This document shows positions 1 to 10,727 of a stretch of 64,000 bases of DNA, piece after piece. Numbering within the stretch: position 1 is the stretch's first letter; the number at the start of each line of letters is the position of its first letter. A program made the position numbers and the translations under genes. A model generated the notes under the pieces. It was not told the DNA's origin, did no database searches, and was given only the letters and a program-made list of their open reading frames with translations. Location of the stretch: positions 244,782,231-244,846,230 of the forward strand of contig NC_053489.1 of assembly GCF_905171775.1 (NCBI RefSeq), in the 5' to 3' direction. This DNA comes from Rana temporaria. Its lineage: Eukaryota > Chordata > Amphibia > Anura > Ranidae.

Positions 1-419
1 TTTTTTTTAATTTTAATGCATTCTCTGCATTAAGGTAAAAAAAACAAAAAAAAAAACACTTTTGTTGCTCCCCCAATAAACACGTATCGGAGCCAGCGCT
101 GTGCACATCTTTATCAGATCTTCTCCTGTTTCTCACTCCACAGAGGCAGCACTGGGAGCCATTGGCTTTTGTCGCTGTCAATCAGATCCAGTAAGGAGGG
201 AATGGAGCCAAGCTGTGCTATGTGTGTCTATGGATGCACACAGCCCGGCTCAGGATCGTGCCTGCGTGTCTTTCCCCATAGCAAGTGGTTTACTATGAGG
301 GCAAGAAGGAGAAGAAGAGGACTAGTGGGGGACCCCAGAAGAGAAGGTTCTGGCCCACTCTATGTAAAACCATTTTATGACATGTTTGTTATAAAAAAAA
401 AATAAGCTTTACAATCACT
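1..419. mobile_element. TTAA-flanked short inverted-repeat element, cut by window start
   Basis: The right end reads TTACAATCACT followed by TTAA (420-423), the same terminus as other copies in this window. The interior has the Ala/Pro-type GC-rich filler (TTGTCGCTGTCAATCAGATCC) shared with the copies near 26540 and 52870. The left end is outside the window. Confidence 0.65.
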
Positions 420-423
420 TTAA

Positions 424-891
424 AGTATTTTTTATTAATATGTATTGCATACCTGAGTGATCGCTGTCTTTCAGATCACATACTGATCGCTGCCCTGCTA
501 TTGATTTTAACTTAAGAAACAAGTGTCAGAAATTGGACTTTAAGTTTGCTCTAAGAAGCAAGTTAGTTACAATGTTTCATGTTGTTACAAACTTGGCAGA
601 CTGCCCGTTTTTTTTTTTTTTTTACACACACCCCTTTGATCTAAGAAGGAAGCATTATCTTTTGACAGCTGAGTGAGCAGATAAAGTCTCTCCACTTGTT
701 ATATGAAAGAATCAGCATTGGGGGTTGTATCGAGATCAACATATCTTTTAACGATTAATTGTGCAGCTCTAGGTGTATGTCTTTTTGGTAAAAGGCCAGG
801 GGCCTGCTTTAGCTCTTCCCTGTCCTTTTGAGTTACTTTTGGTAGTCGGCATCCTGGACTCGGCCCTGCCCCCCGGCCCTCGTGCCATTGG
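424..891. other. Unassigned spacer with old element remnants
   Basis: I see no gene here. Around 748-771 is an ATTAATTGTGCAGCTCTA stretch that resembles the right end of a decayed hAT-type element. From about 850 to 891, and continuing after 1099, lies filler shared with the TTAA-flanked elements at 26540 and 52870; its outer limit on the right is the TTAA at 1295. Confidence 0.4.
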
Positions 892-1091
892 TAGGGATGA
901 GCTCCGGCGCGTTCGTGCAGTTCGTGCAAGTCTGCATGGCGCTGCGTTAACCACAAGGAGGGAGACATTTCCCGATCTCTGCAGCTGAGCATCGGGAATA
1001 TGTCTCCCTGCCTGTGATTATCGCAGCGCCATGCAGACTTCCTGGCGGGCTCTGCACGTGCACGGTGCGAACACGCCGGAGCTCATCACTA
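892..1091. mobile_element. Palindromic hAT-type MITE, copy 1
   Basis: Ends TAGGGATGAGCTCCGGCG and its complement TAGTGATGAGCTCCGGCG; the arms pair over nearly the whole 200 bp. The flanks are GCCATTGG (884-891) and GTCATTGG (1092-1099), an 8-bp target duplication with one mismatch. TAGNG ends plus 8-bp duplications are typical of hAT elements. It sits inside a copy of the TTAA-flanked family that ends at 1294. Confidence 0.8.
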
Positions 1092-1298
1092 GTCATTGGA
1101 GTTGATTGACAGCAGCGCGAGCCGATGGCTGCGCTGCTATCAATCTATCCAATGAAGAGCCAAGAAGACCGGGCCGAGAAGCAAGCGAGTTCTCGACACG
1201 CGACTTTCGATGGCTCAGGTAAGTAAACAGGGGGGCTGGGGAGGCGGTAAGTAGCAGATGTTTAGGTGAAAAAACATGAAGGTTTACAACCCCTTTAA

Positions 1299-2497
1299 AG
1301 GATGAGGTGCTAGTGATGTTCAGTGAACATCAAATTGTGACGCTCAAAATCGGATTCCTAGTTCTTCACCGCAAGTGCTTAAAGGGGTTGTACATTTTTT
1401 TTTTTTCCTAAATAGCTTCCTTTACCTTAGTGCAGTCCTCCTTCACTTACCTCATCCTTCCATTTTGCTTTTAAATGTCCTTATTTCTTCTGAGAAATCC
1501 ACACTTCCTGTTCTTCTGTCTGTAACTCCACACAGTAATGTGAGGCTTTCTCCCTGGTGTGGAGTGTCGTACTCGCCCCCTCCCTTGGACTACAGGAGAG
1601 TCAGGATGCCCACTAACACACAGCTCCTTTCTCTATCTGCAACGTAGAGAGCGTCCTGACTCTCCTGTATTCCAGGGGAGGGGGCGAGCGTGACACTCCA
1701 CACCAGGGAGAAAGCCTCACATTACTGTGTGGAGTTACAGACAGAAGAACTGGAAGTGAGGATTTCTCAGAAGAAATAAGGACATTTAAAATCAAAATGG
1801 AAGGATGAGGTAAGTGAAGGAGGACTGCACTAAGGTAAAGGAAGCTATTTAGGATTTTTTTTTTACCTTTACAACCCCTTTAAAAGATGGGTGACCATTA
1901 ACCAGAGAATTATGACCCCTTTTTACAAGAAGTTCAAACAGCACTTCTGGAATACAAATTGATTCCACTGACAGGTGACACTGGTTCCACTCCACTGGCC
2001 CCTTGCATGTGCAAGTCGCCTAGTCCTAAAGGGATAGCGTGAAGTCTGCATCTTCAGGAGACACGCTGACTTCACGCTATCCCTTTAGGACTACCCGACT
2101 TGCACATGCTGATTACACCTTTTGCCCGGATCGACACTGTAACATTTGAGTGTAATCGGCATTTCTTGTTGTCATTTGCTTTTATCTATTAAAAGTACTA
2201 CACTATGAGACCACCCACTGTCTCTTGCGGAGTAATTTTTCCCATCCTAGTTTCATCTCGACGGGCCAGTGGAGTGGAACTGTGCTGTCAGTAGAATCAA
2301 TTGGTATTCCAGAATGCTGTTTGACCTTCCTGTAAAAAGTGGCCACCCATCTCTTGAGCACTTGTGGTGAAGAACTAGGAATCCGATTTTGAGCGTCACA
2401 ATTTGGTGTTGGGCTTTATCATATATGGAGTTTTAGCTTGCTATTTATTTGTATTTGCATTTTTGAATCACTGAACATCACTAGCGCCTCATCCTTT
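1299..2497. mobile_element. Palindromic TTAA-flanked element carrying another element
   Basis: TTAA at 1295-1298 and 2498-2501 flank ends AGGATGAGGTGCTAGTGATG and its complement. Long arms pair from both ends (for example 1337-1378 with 2358-2399, and 1910-2010 with 2262-2350). The left arm is split by the element at 1383-1879; removing it and one TTAA restores the pairing with the right arm. Confidence 0.75.
1383..1879. mobile_element. TTAA-flanked palindromic MITE nested in the 1299-2497 element
   Basis: Exact TTAA at 1379-1382 and 1880-1883; ends AGGGGTTGTA and TACAACCCCT. Arms of about 240 bp pair around a centre near 1632. The undisturbed copy of the target in the opposite arm reads TCAA where this insertion sits, which fixes the insertion site. 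Confidence 0.85.
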
Positions 2498-2521
2498 TTA
2501 ATATAATTTTCCCGCATAAAG

Positions 2522-3795
2522 ATGGCCTAGGCTATAAGAAGATTGCCAAGATCCAGAAACAAAGCTGCAGTACTGTGGCCAAGACCATACAGCGGTTTAA
2601 CAGGACAGGTTCCACTCAGAACAGGCCTCGCCATGGTTGACCAAAGAAGTTGAGTGCACGTACTCAGTGTCATATTCAGAGGTTGTCTTTGGGAAGTGGA
2701 CGTTTGAGTGCTGACAGCATTGCTGCAGAGGTTGAAGGGTTGGGGGGTCAGCCTGTCAGTGCTCAGACCATATGACACACACTGCATCAAATTGGTCTGC
2801 ATGGCTGTTGTCCCAGAAGGGAGCCTCTTCCAAAGATGATGCAAAAGAAAGCCTTAAAACTGTTTGCTGAAGACAAGCAAACTAAGGACATGGATTACTG
2901 GAACCATGTCCTGTGGTCTGATGAGACCAAGATATATACAGTTCATTGAGGGAGCCATGAATGCCAACATGTACTATGAGATATTGAGCATGATCCCCTT
3001 CCTTCAGAGACTGGGCCACAGGGCAGTATTCCAACATGACAACCACTGCCTTGCTAAAGAAGCTGAGGGTAAAGGTGGTGGACTGGCCAAGCATGTCTCC
3101 AAACCTAAACCCTATTGAGCATCTGTGGGGCATCCTCAAAGGGAAAGTGGAGGAGCGCAAGGTCTCTAACATCCACGAGCTCCGTGATGTCGTCATGGAG
3201 AAGTGAAAGAGGATTCCAGTGGCAACCTGTGAATCTCTGGTGACCTCCATGCCCAAGAGGGTTAAGGCAGTGCTGGAAAATAATGGTGGCCACACAAAAT
3301 ATTGACACTTTGACTAGGGCTGGGGGAAAAAATCGATTTGAATCGAGTTGCAAGGTCAAATAGATAAAGATTTTCAGCAAATCTATATTTATTTTTGACA
3401 CCGCGCCGGTCCTGAGGAGCTGCCGTCAGGAGTTTTTAGGCGAGGCTGCACCTCAGGACCGCAGTGTCAATCAAAAAAAAAAAAAACTCGATTTGAATCG
3501 TGAATCATGTTTTTTTTTTTTAAATCGCAGATTTTTTTGGAGGAGAAAATCGCCCAGCTCTAACTTTGAGCCCAATTTGGACATTTTCACTTGGGGTGTA
3601 CTCACTTTTGTTGCCAGCGTTTAGACATTAATGGCTGTGTGTTGAGTTATTTTAAAGGGACAGCAAATTTACACTGTTATACACGCTGTACACTCACTAC
3701 TTTACATTGTAGCAAAGTGTCATTTCTTCAGTGTTGCATAAAGAGATATAATAAAATATTTACAAAAATGATGTACTTACTTTTGTGAGATACTG
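2522..3795 (+). pseudogene. Tc1-family transposon remnant, transposase dead
   Basis: From 2522 a Tc1-type helix-turn-helix is readable (GYKKIAKIQKQSCSTVAKTI), then HTLHQIGLHG and the catalytic VLWSDETKI near 2905-2930. Stops and frame shifts follow, and the segment between the first and second catalytic Asp is largely deleted. The 3' end, about 3590-3790, has the GGTGTACTCACTTTTGTTGC terminal sequence common in vertebrate Tc1 copies. The 5' inverted repeat is missing; the TTAA element ending at 2497 abuts the body. Confidence 0.8.
3315..3560. mobile_element. hAT-type MITE nested in the Tc1 remnant
   Basis: Ends TAGGGCTGGG and CCCAGCTCTA, flanked by ACTTTGAC and ACTTTGAG, an 8-bp duplication with one mismatch. 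The exact edges may be off by one or two bases. The interior contains an ATCGATTT/AAATCG motif repeated near both ends. Confidence 0.65.
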
Positions 3796-4750
3796 TGTGT
3801 GTACATACAATTGGTGTCATATCTGCGCCTTCTCGTTTTCTTTGTAGTCCCTCGTCTACCCTTTTGCTTTTGGATTTACCTGCAAACATTCGATAATGGG
3901 CAGACAATGAAGACTGTAGATGTAAATTTTGTTTTCTGCTGTAGGCACTGACCCGTCGGTGCTCGAGAAACTGAGAACTACACTAAGATTTATGACATAA
4001 TTGTCTGTTACTTTAATTTAACATTGTACTAAACCTATTCCACATACACTATACAGCTAAAAGTTTAAAGCCACTTGACTATCACACCCATGTAAGATTT
4101 TTTTTTTTTTTTTTACATCCCATTTCAAAAGTATGGGCAGTAGAGCTGCACGATTAATCGTTATCAAAATTGTCATCTTTTTCCCTTCTCGAGTTTCAAA
4201 ACAGCATGTCATGATTCTTTCTAGCAAGTTCAGAGAGTTCTCGCAGCTGGAAAAAGTTTAATCACACCAGTGTATAAGTAGAAACCAAGTATCTTTTCGT
4301 TCTTTCATCAAACGAAAGAACTCCGGCATGTATTTAACCATTTAAAGACCAAACCTTTTCTGACATTTGTTGCTTACAAGTAAAAATCATTATTTTCTGC
4401 TAGAAAATTACTTGGAACACCCAAACATGATATCATTTTTTATAATTTTTTTTGTGGTTGTTGCAATATCTACACCACACTGTATTTGCTCAGCGGTCTT
4501 TCAAATGCATATTTTTTTTTAAATACACTTTTTAATGAATTAAAAAAAATTTAACAGTAAATTTAGCCCATTTTTTTTGTATAATGTGAAAGAAGATGTT
4601 ACACTGTGAGAATCGTGATCTTTATTCTAAGAAAAAAAAAAAGATCTTTATTTTAGCCAAAATCGGGCAGTAATGTGGACTAGAGGCTTTCCACAGGATT
4701 GTGGAGTCTGAAGTTTGTGGGAATTTGTTTTCGCTCAGCCAAAAAGTATT
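3796..4750. other. Unassigned intergenic sequence with a decayed hAT-like remnant
   Basis: No coding signal. At 4142 the motif TAGAGCTGCACGATTAATCG resembles a hAT end and an AATCG-GGCAG motif lies near 4660, so 4142-4672 may be an old element. The rest is AT-rich and unremarkable. Confidence 0.4.
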
Positions 4751-4754
4751 TTAA

Positions 4755-5187
4755 AGAGGAGGTCCAGGGAAAAAAATAAAATAAAAGCCAGCAGCTACAC
4801 ATACTGCAGCTGCTGGCTTTTAATAAATGGACACTTGCCTGTCCTGCTGTCCCTCGATGTCAGCAGTAGGGTTCCCAGCATGAAGCCGAAAGGCTACACT
4901 GCCGCCGCCATGGCGGGTAAGGGAACCCGGCAGTGTAGCCTTTCGGCTTCACTCCGAGAAACCCTACTGCGCATGTGCGAGGCCCTGCTCCTCTCTCCTA
5001 TTAGCCCAGCGGCCAGGGGAGGAAGAGGAGGAAGCCCTGCGGCAACGCCACGGCCGGACTCTGTAAGTGGGAAAGGATACCTGTCAAAGACAGGTATCCT
5101 GTCCCCCCACAAAAGGTGCCAATTGTGGCACCGGAGGGGGGGAGGAATCCGATGAGCGGAAGTTCCACTTTGGGGTGGAGCTCCGCT
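4755..5187. mobile_element. TTAA-flanked MITE (AGMGGAG-type ends)
   Basis: TTAA at 4751-4754 and 5188-5191; ends AGAGGAGGTCCAGG and GGTGGAGCTCCGCT. The same family recurs at 53089-53570. An internal hairpin (CAGCAGCTACA around 4795-4825) and a GC-rich core are shared. Confidence 0.8.
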
Positions 5188-5191
5188 TTAA

Positions 5192-5523
5192 AGTGATATT
5201 AAAGGTAAATTAAAAACAAAATACCAAACATGTCATACTTGCCTGCTCTGTGCAGTGGTTTTGCACAGGGCAGCTCCGATCCTCCTCTCGGGTCCCTTGC
5301 TGATGCTTCTGGCCTCTCCATTCTGCCAAGTACCCCCATAGCAAGCAGCTCCCACTAACGTTTCAGCCAATGAGGAGAAAGAGAGCCGCTGCTCTGTGCA
5401 CATAGCTGGATCCAGATGTGGCTCAGGTAAGTATTGGGGGGGCTAGGGGGTGTTGCACACAGAAGGTTTCTTACCTTCATACATTGAATGCATGAAGGTA
5501 AAAAACCTTGAGCATTCACCACT
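5192..5523. mobile_element. TTAA-flanked MITE abutting the previous one
   Basis: It shares the TTAA at 5188-5191 with the preceding element and ends at TTAA 5524-5527. Left end AGTGATATTAAAGG, right end GCATTCACCACT. Interior TTGCACAGGGCAGCTCC is typical of the family. Confidence 0.72.
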
Positions 5524-5527
5524 TTAA

Positions 5528-6256
5528 GAGACCAAGTACTGATGTAGAATTGGAAGACTTGACTTGCAATTGCCATTCATTCCAAAGATGTTTAATATGG
5601 TTGACATCAGAACCCGCTGCTGGCCACTCAAGTTGCTTCACACCAAACTCCTTACACCATGTCCTTTGGAGCTGTGGTTGTGCATACGGTTACATGTATC
5701 ATTGTCATTATTCATATCCGCCTAAAAATCACAGGTAAACGGATAAGATTTAAATGCATGACTTCTGGAGGCAAAACTGCAACCTCATGGACATGAAAAC
5801 ATGATCTATAGTTTGCTTAAAAGCGTAAATAACAATTAATTGTACCCATGTTTTACACATGTAGGTAATAGTGATGGGCTCGGGCATGTTCGGAACAAAC
5901 CCGCCAGCAAGCCATAACTGCACCCACTGCCAATCGTAGGCAGTAAGGCATTTCCTGACTGGCAGCTGTACATACACACGCTGCCTATGATTGGCAGTGT
6001 GCAGTGCCTGCCTCCTGTCGGGTTTGATCCAAACAGTAATAATGAGTCCTGGACAGAGCCTTTTTATCAAATGACAAACACTAATAAGGCCCCATTCACA
6101 CATGAGCATAGTGAGAGTCAGAGTTTTTATCTTTGAGAGGTGGTGAGGCCAGTGTAAAACATTTGAAAAATAAATACAAGTGTGGTTGAGCTCTGCATTA
6201 CTGCAAATGTGCTATATGAGACTTTTACCTTATCAAGTACTTATTTTTTGTTGTAG
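5528..6256. other. Upstream region and intron before TEP1 coding exon 1
   Basis: No gene recognised. An imperfect inverted repeat lies at about 5874-6040 (CTGCCAATCGTAGGCAG pairs with CTGCCTATGATTGGCAG). A non-coding first exon and promoter of TEP1 should lie here or further upstream, but I cannot identify them. Confidence 0.35.
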
Positions 6257-7118
6257 GTTCAGCACTGCCATCATGCCTTTACCTGGTCCTGGCCTTCAAT
6301 CGGAGAACACTGGATTACGTGGAGGAAAGCAGCCTCGCTGCAAACTGGCTTTGACTTTGCCTGGTGTTGATCGCATAGGCACTGCTAGTCAGCCTTGCAC
6401 AGAATTTTGTGGCCCTAAAAATAAGTTGCTAAAGTTTTCCATGGAAAACAAATCCACTATGACTACTAACTCAATTCTGACCACTGATTCAAATCTGTCC
6501 TCAAAACTTTTATCAACCAGCAATCCTCTTCTTTCCCTGTCTTCTCAATCCCATTTAACTAATAAATTGTCAACATCCATTTCACCTTCAGTCTTATTAA
6601 ACTCATCTCTGATGTCTACAAATTTTCTGATATCCAACAAACCTTCAGATTTAGATACAGCCTTTTCTGCACTTACCTCTAATGTTTCCCTTTCCCCTAA
6701 TTGTGCAATAACGTCTTCCTCTTTTCTGTCTTCTGGTGGAACACCTTTGTCTACTGAAAATCAAACCTTTAATCGTTTATTGTCCCAAAAAAACACAACT
6801 TTGCGATCCTCAGTGTTTGCTGATTCAGCAGGCGATCATAGCTTCTGTGTTAATAACCAGTTTGATATTTCTAATCCTTCAAATTCAGCGAAACAGGCAG
6901 TGACCTCAGTATCTGCTGTTTCCTCTGGTGTAGGCCTTAGCCTTAAATCTTCTTTTGCTCCTAAAACTGAACCCCTAAACTCAGCTTCAAATGTACAGTC
7001 TACTCTAGAGTTTGGACAAGACAAAATTGAAGTTTTTGAGTCACAGGAAGATGACTTGCCAGAAGATAATATATTGGTAAATTCATCTGAGGGAGAGTCG
7101 GAGTCTTCAGATACAGAG
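6257..7118 (+). CDS. TEP1: TEP1 coding exon 1 (start codon, Ser/Thr/Asn-rich N-terminus)
   Basis: The acceptor TTTGTTGTAG ends at 6256 and the donor GTACAAG starts at 7119. The first ATG after the acceptor, at 6273, has A at -3 and opens a 282-codon frame ending in phase 0. The product is rich in Ser, Thr, Asn and Leu, with an acidic Glu/Ser tail, and looks disordered. I do not see the N-terminal repeats of about 30 residues found in mammalian TEP1. An open frame runs back to 6180, but that part lies before the acceptor. A 5' non-coding exon must lie upstream and I could not place it. Confidence 0.8.
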
Positions 7119-10100
7119 GTACAAGCTGCAGGCATAGTGCACACAATTTAGTCTCTTTTAATGTATACTATGTCTATACATTTTTGCTTTTATCCAACAG
7201 TTTGTCATGGAAAACGGTTTATTGAAACCTACTTCATCTGCACAGGATAGTGAACCATCTGCACAGGAAAAATCTGTGGAGGAGGCATCTGAAGCTCTCA
7301 AGAGCCAAAAATCAGAGACTCTTCTCAAAAAAAAGAAGGTCAGTGGTCAGTTAATCATGTATGGCATCTTCCATTTAAATGTACAAGTATTTAAGAAAGA
7401 CAGACAGATGTGCTCACCCAATAAATCAACCATATGAATAAATAAAAATTAAGAAATGGCATCAATGTGATATAAACATGACTCAAAAAGGTGCAAAAAT
7501 ATATAAAGTGCAAATATAGTTCTAAAAGCCAAATTTTGCAATTTAAGTACATAATCAGTAGGGGCATCGACTTACATTTAAAATAGCTATTCAAAATACA
7601 GTTGTGCTCATAAGTTTACGTACTCTGGCAGAATATGATTTCTTGGCCGATTTTCAGAGAATATGAATGATAACACAAAAACTTTTCTTTCACTAATGGT
7701 TGGTGTTTTTCTGAAGCCATTTATTATCAATCAACTGTATTTACTCTTTTTTTATATGTATAATGACAACAGAAACTTCCCAAATGACTCTGATCAAAAC
7801 TTTACATACCCTGGTGATTTTGGCCCGATAACATGCACACAAGTTGATACAAAGGGGTTTGAGGCTGGGTTCACACTATACTACACGACTTTCATCCTAC
7901 TTTGCGCTAATACTTTGGTCCTACATTGGTCCTACATTGATCCTACATTGGTCCTACATCCATCCTACTTTCATGAACAGGATACTACTTTGATCCGACT
8001 TTGTGATAGTCTGACTTGTTCTTTGACCACTCAAAACAATCCCAGAGTGAGATAAATTCCTTTTACTGCTGCTGTAATCACATGTCAGATGTCAAAAGTC
8101 GGATCGTTAGGACAAGGCTCCTACTTTGGTCCGACTTCAATGATATTCAATGGGCTGAAGTAGGATCAATGTAGGACCAAAGTAGTACAGGGAGCATTTT
8201 TAAAGTAGGACCGACTTGTGTAGGACCAGTTAAGACAGCTCTCATAGGGAAACATTGATTTTCACACGTCATGCTACATTAGCTCCCAATGTAGGGGCGT
8301 TTGTCGGACAAGTGTGAACCCAGCCTGAATGGCTATTAAAGGTAACCATCCTCACCTGTGATCTCTTTGCTTGTAATTGGTGTGTGTGTATATAAAAGGT
8401 CAATGAGTTTCTGGACTCCTGACAGACCCTTGCATCTTTCATCTAGTGCTGCACTGACATTTCTGTATTCTCAGTCATGGGGAAAGCAAAAAAATTGTCA
8501 AAGGATCTGTGGGAAAAGGTAGTTGAACTGTATAAAACAGGAAAGGGATATTAAAAGATATCAAAGGAATTGAGAATGTCAATCAGCAGTGTTAAAACTC
8601 TAATTAAGAAGTGGAAAATGAGGGGTTCTGTTGAAACCAAACCACGGTCAGGTAGACCAACTAAAATTTCAGCCACAACTGCCAGGAAAATAGTTTGGGA
8701 TGCAAAGAAAAACCCACAATTAACTTCAGGTGAAATACAGGACTCTTTGAAAACATGTGGTGTGGCTGTTTCAAGATGCACTTGAAGAAAGATGGGCTGC
8801 ATGGTCGAGTCGCCAGAAGAAAATCATTACTATGTAAATGCCACAAAGTATCCCGCTTACAATACGCCAAACAGCACAGCGACAAGCCTCAAACCTTCTG
8901 GCACAAAGTAATTTGGAGTGATGAGACCAAAATGTAGCTTTTTGGTCACAACCATAAATGCTTCATTTGGAGAAGAGTCAACTAGGCCTATAATGAAAGG
9001 TGCACCATTCCTACTGTGAAACATGGAGGTGGATCTCTGATGTTTTGGGGATGTGTGAGCTACAAAGGCATAGGAAATTTGGTCAAAATTGATGGCAAGA
9101 TGAATGCAGTATGTTATCAAAAATACTGGAGGAACATTTGCATTCATCAGCCAGGAGGCTGCGCATGGGACATACTTGGACATTCCAACATGACAATGTT
9201 CCAAAACACAAGGCCAAGCCGGCCTGTCATTGGCTACAGCAGAATAAAGTGAAGGTTCTGGAGTGGCCATCTCGGTTTCCTGACCTCGATATCAGTTCAT
9301 GCAAGACAGCCCAAGAATTAACAGCAATTTTGCCAAGAGGAATGGGCAGCTTTACCATCTGAAAAGATAAAGATCCTCATCCACAAATACCACAAGACTT
9401 CAAGCTGTCATTGATGTTAAAGGGGGAAATACATGGTATTAAAATGTTGGGTATGTAAACTTTTAAACAGGGTCATTTGGGTAGTTTCTGTTCTTATGAT
9501 TTCAAAATGAGTAAATACAGTTTATTGATAATAAATGGCTTCAGCCAAATTCTAACCATGAGTAAAAGAAACGTTTTTGTGTTATCATTCATATTTTCTG
9601 AAAAATGCCCAAGAAATCATAAATTCTGCCAGGTTATGTAAATTTATGAGCACAACTGTATCACATACCCAGGGAAAAAAATAGGAAGAGAGCCCTCATC
9701 ACTATTTTTTTTTTTTTTAATTGCCCACCACTTATTTCTAAAATTATATCAGAGTTGGAAGCATGGGTGAGTCTTCCAATCGATTTTATTGAATTGATTA
9801 AAACAATGGTCATACTCACAAAAGGAGTTGTAAACAGCGCTTAACAGACAATAGAACTGGTACACAGCATCGCCAAACGAACACAGTGACAGCTCGGGTC
9901 AGATGGCATCAGACCGGCGATATGGCTTACGCGTTTCAGAGGCGAACCTCCTTCATCAGAGCCTTGGTGGTCCGTAGTTGCTCCCTCATGTAGAAGCTCT
10001 CAAATATTTATACACACAAGTGAGCATGTGTGGAGACGCCAGACCATAGGCCAGCCCCCAACTGGCCAAAAAAAACGCCCACTTTCCCCTCAGCCACTCC

Positions 10101-10692
10101 TATCCAATAGGGTGTGGCTAGGGGATCTCACACCTCTCCATTTCACAATACAAGCTATACCTCAGAGAGAGTGAAGGATGATTAGGTCTTTTCTAAGATT
10201 AGGATTTATAATCTGGCATGTTTTTTGAGAAATGTTATAGATTGGAAGCCTAGTGCAGCTGGATAAAAACCATAACTGGAGGATACGGATCAAAACAGTA
10301 CTAAACCAAACAATCCAGCGCTCAATGGGTTGGAGAAGCAGGCAGTCCCATAACAGGTAAAAGATCATAAAATAAATTTAGCAGTATCCGAGGGACGGGT
10401 CGGCCTCAGGTGCTGACATCGCGGGCGCCCTGGACAGGTAAGTGTCCTTATTTTAAAAGTCAGCAGCTGCAGTATTTGTAGCTGCTGACTTTAAAAATAT
10501 ATATATATATATATATTTGGCGGACCTCTGCTTTAAGTCCTGTCCGTGATACTTTTTTTTTATTTGCACTAACACAATTTTTTAGGACAAGCTTTCGGGG
10601 TATGTCCCCTTTTTCAAGATCCCAGCAGTACTGATTCACAAAAGTTTTAGCTGAATGTGAAAGGGAAAGGGGGGGGGGGGGGGGAAAAAAAA

Positions 10693-10727
<35 letters not shown>

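Larger units (their letters stand above)
7599..9658 (+). mobile_element. Tc1-type transposon with long inverted repeats, carrying a nested MITE
   Basis: TA duplications at 7597-7598 and 9659-9660. Ends CAGTTGTGCTCATAAGTTTA and its near complement, with the similarity running about 200 bp inward. The transposase inside is broken (separate entry). Length without the 467-bp insert is about 1.6 kb, usual for Tc1. Confidence 0.9.

Noticed and set aside
6180..6272. Upstream extension of the TEP1 coding exon 1 frame
   Set aside because: A good splice acceptor lies at 6256 and the extension is not similar to TEP1.
7119..7151. Reading through the end of TEP1 exon 1 to the stop at 7149
   Set aside because: A GT donor at 7119 and an in-phase exon at 7201 fit better and connect to exon 3.
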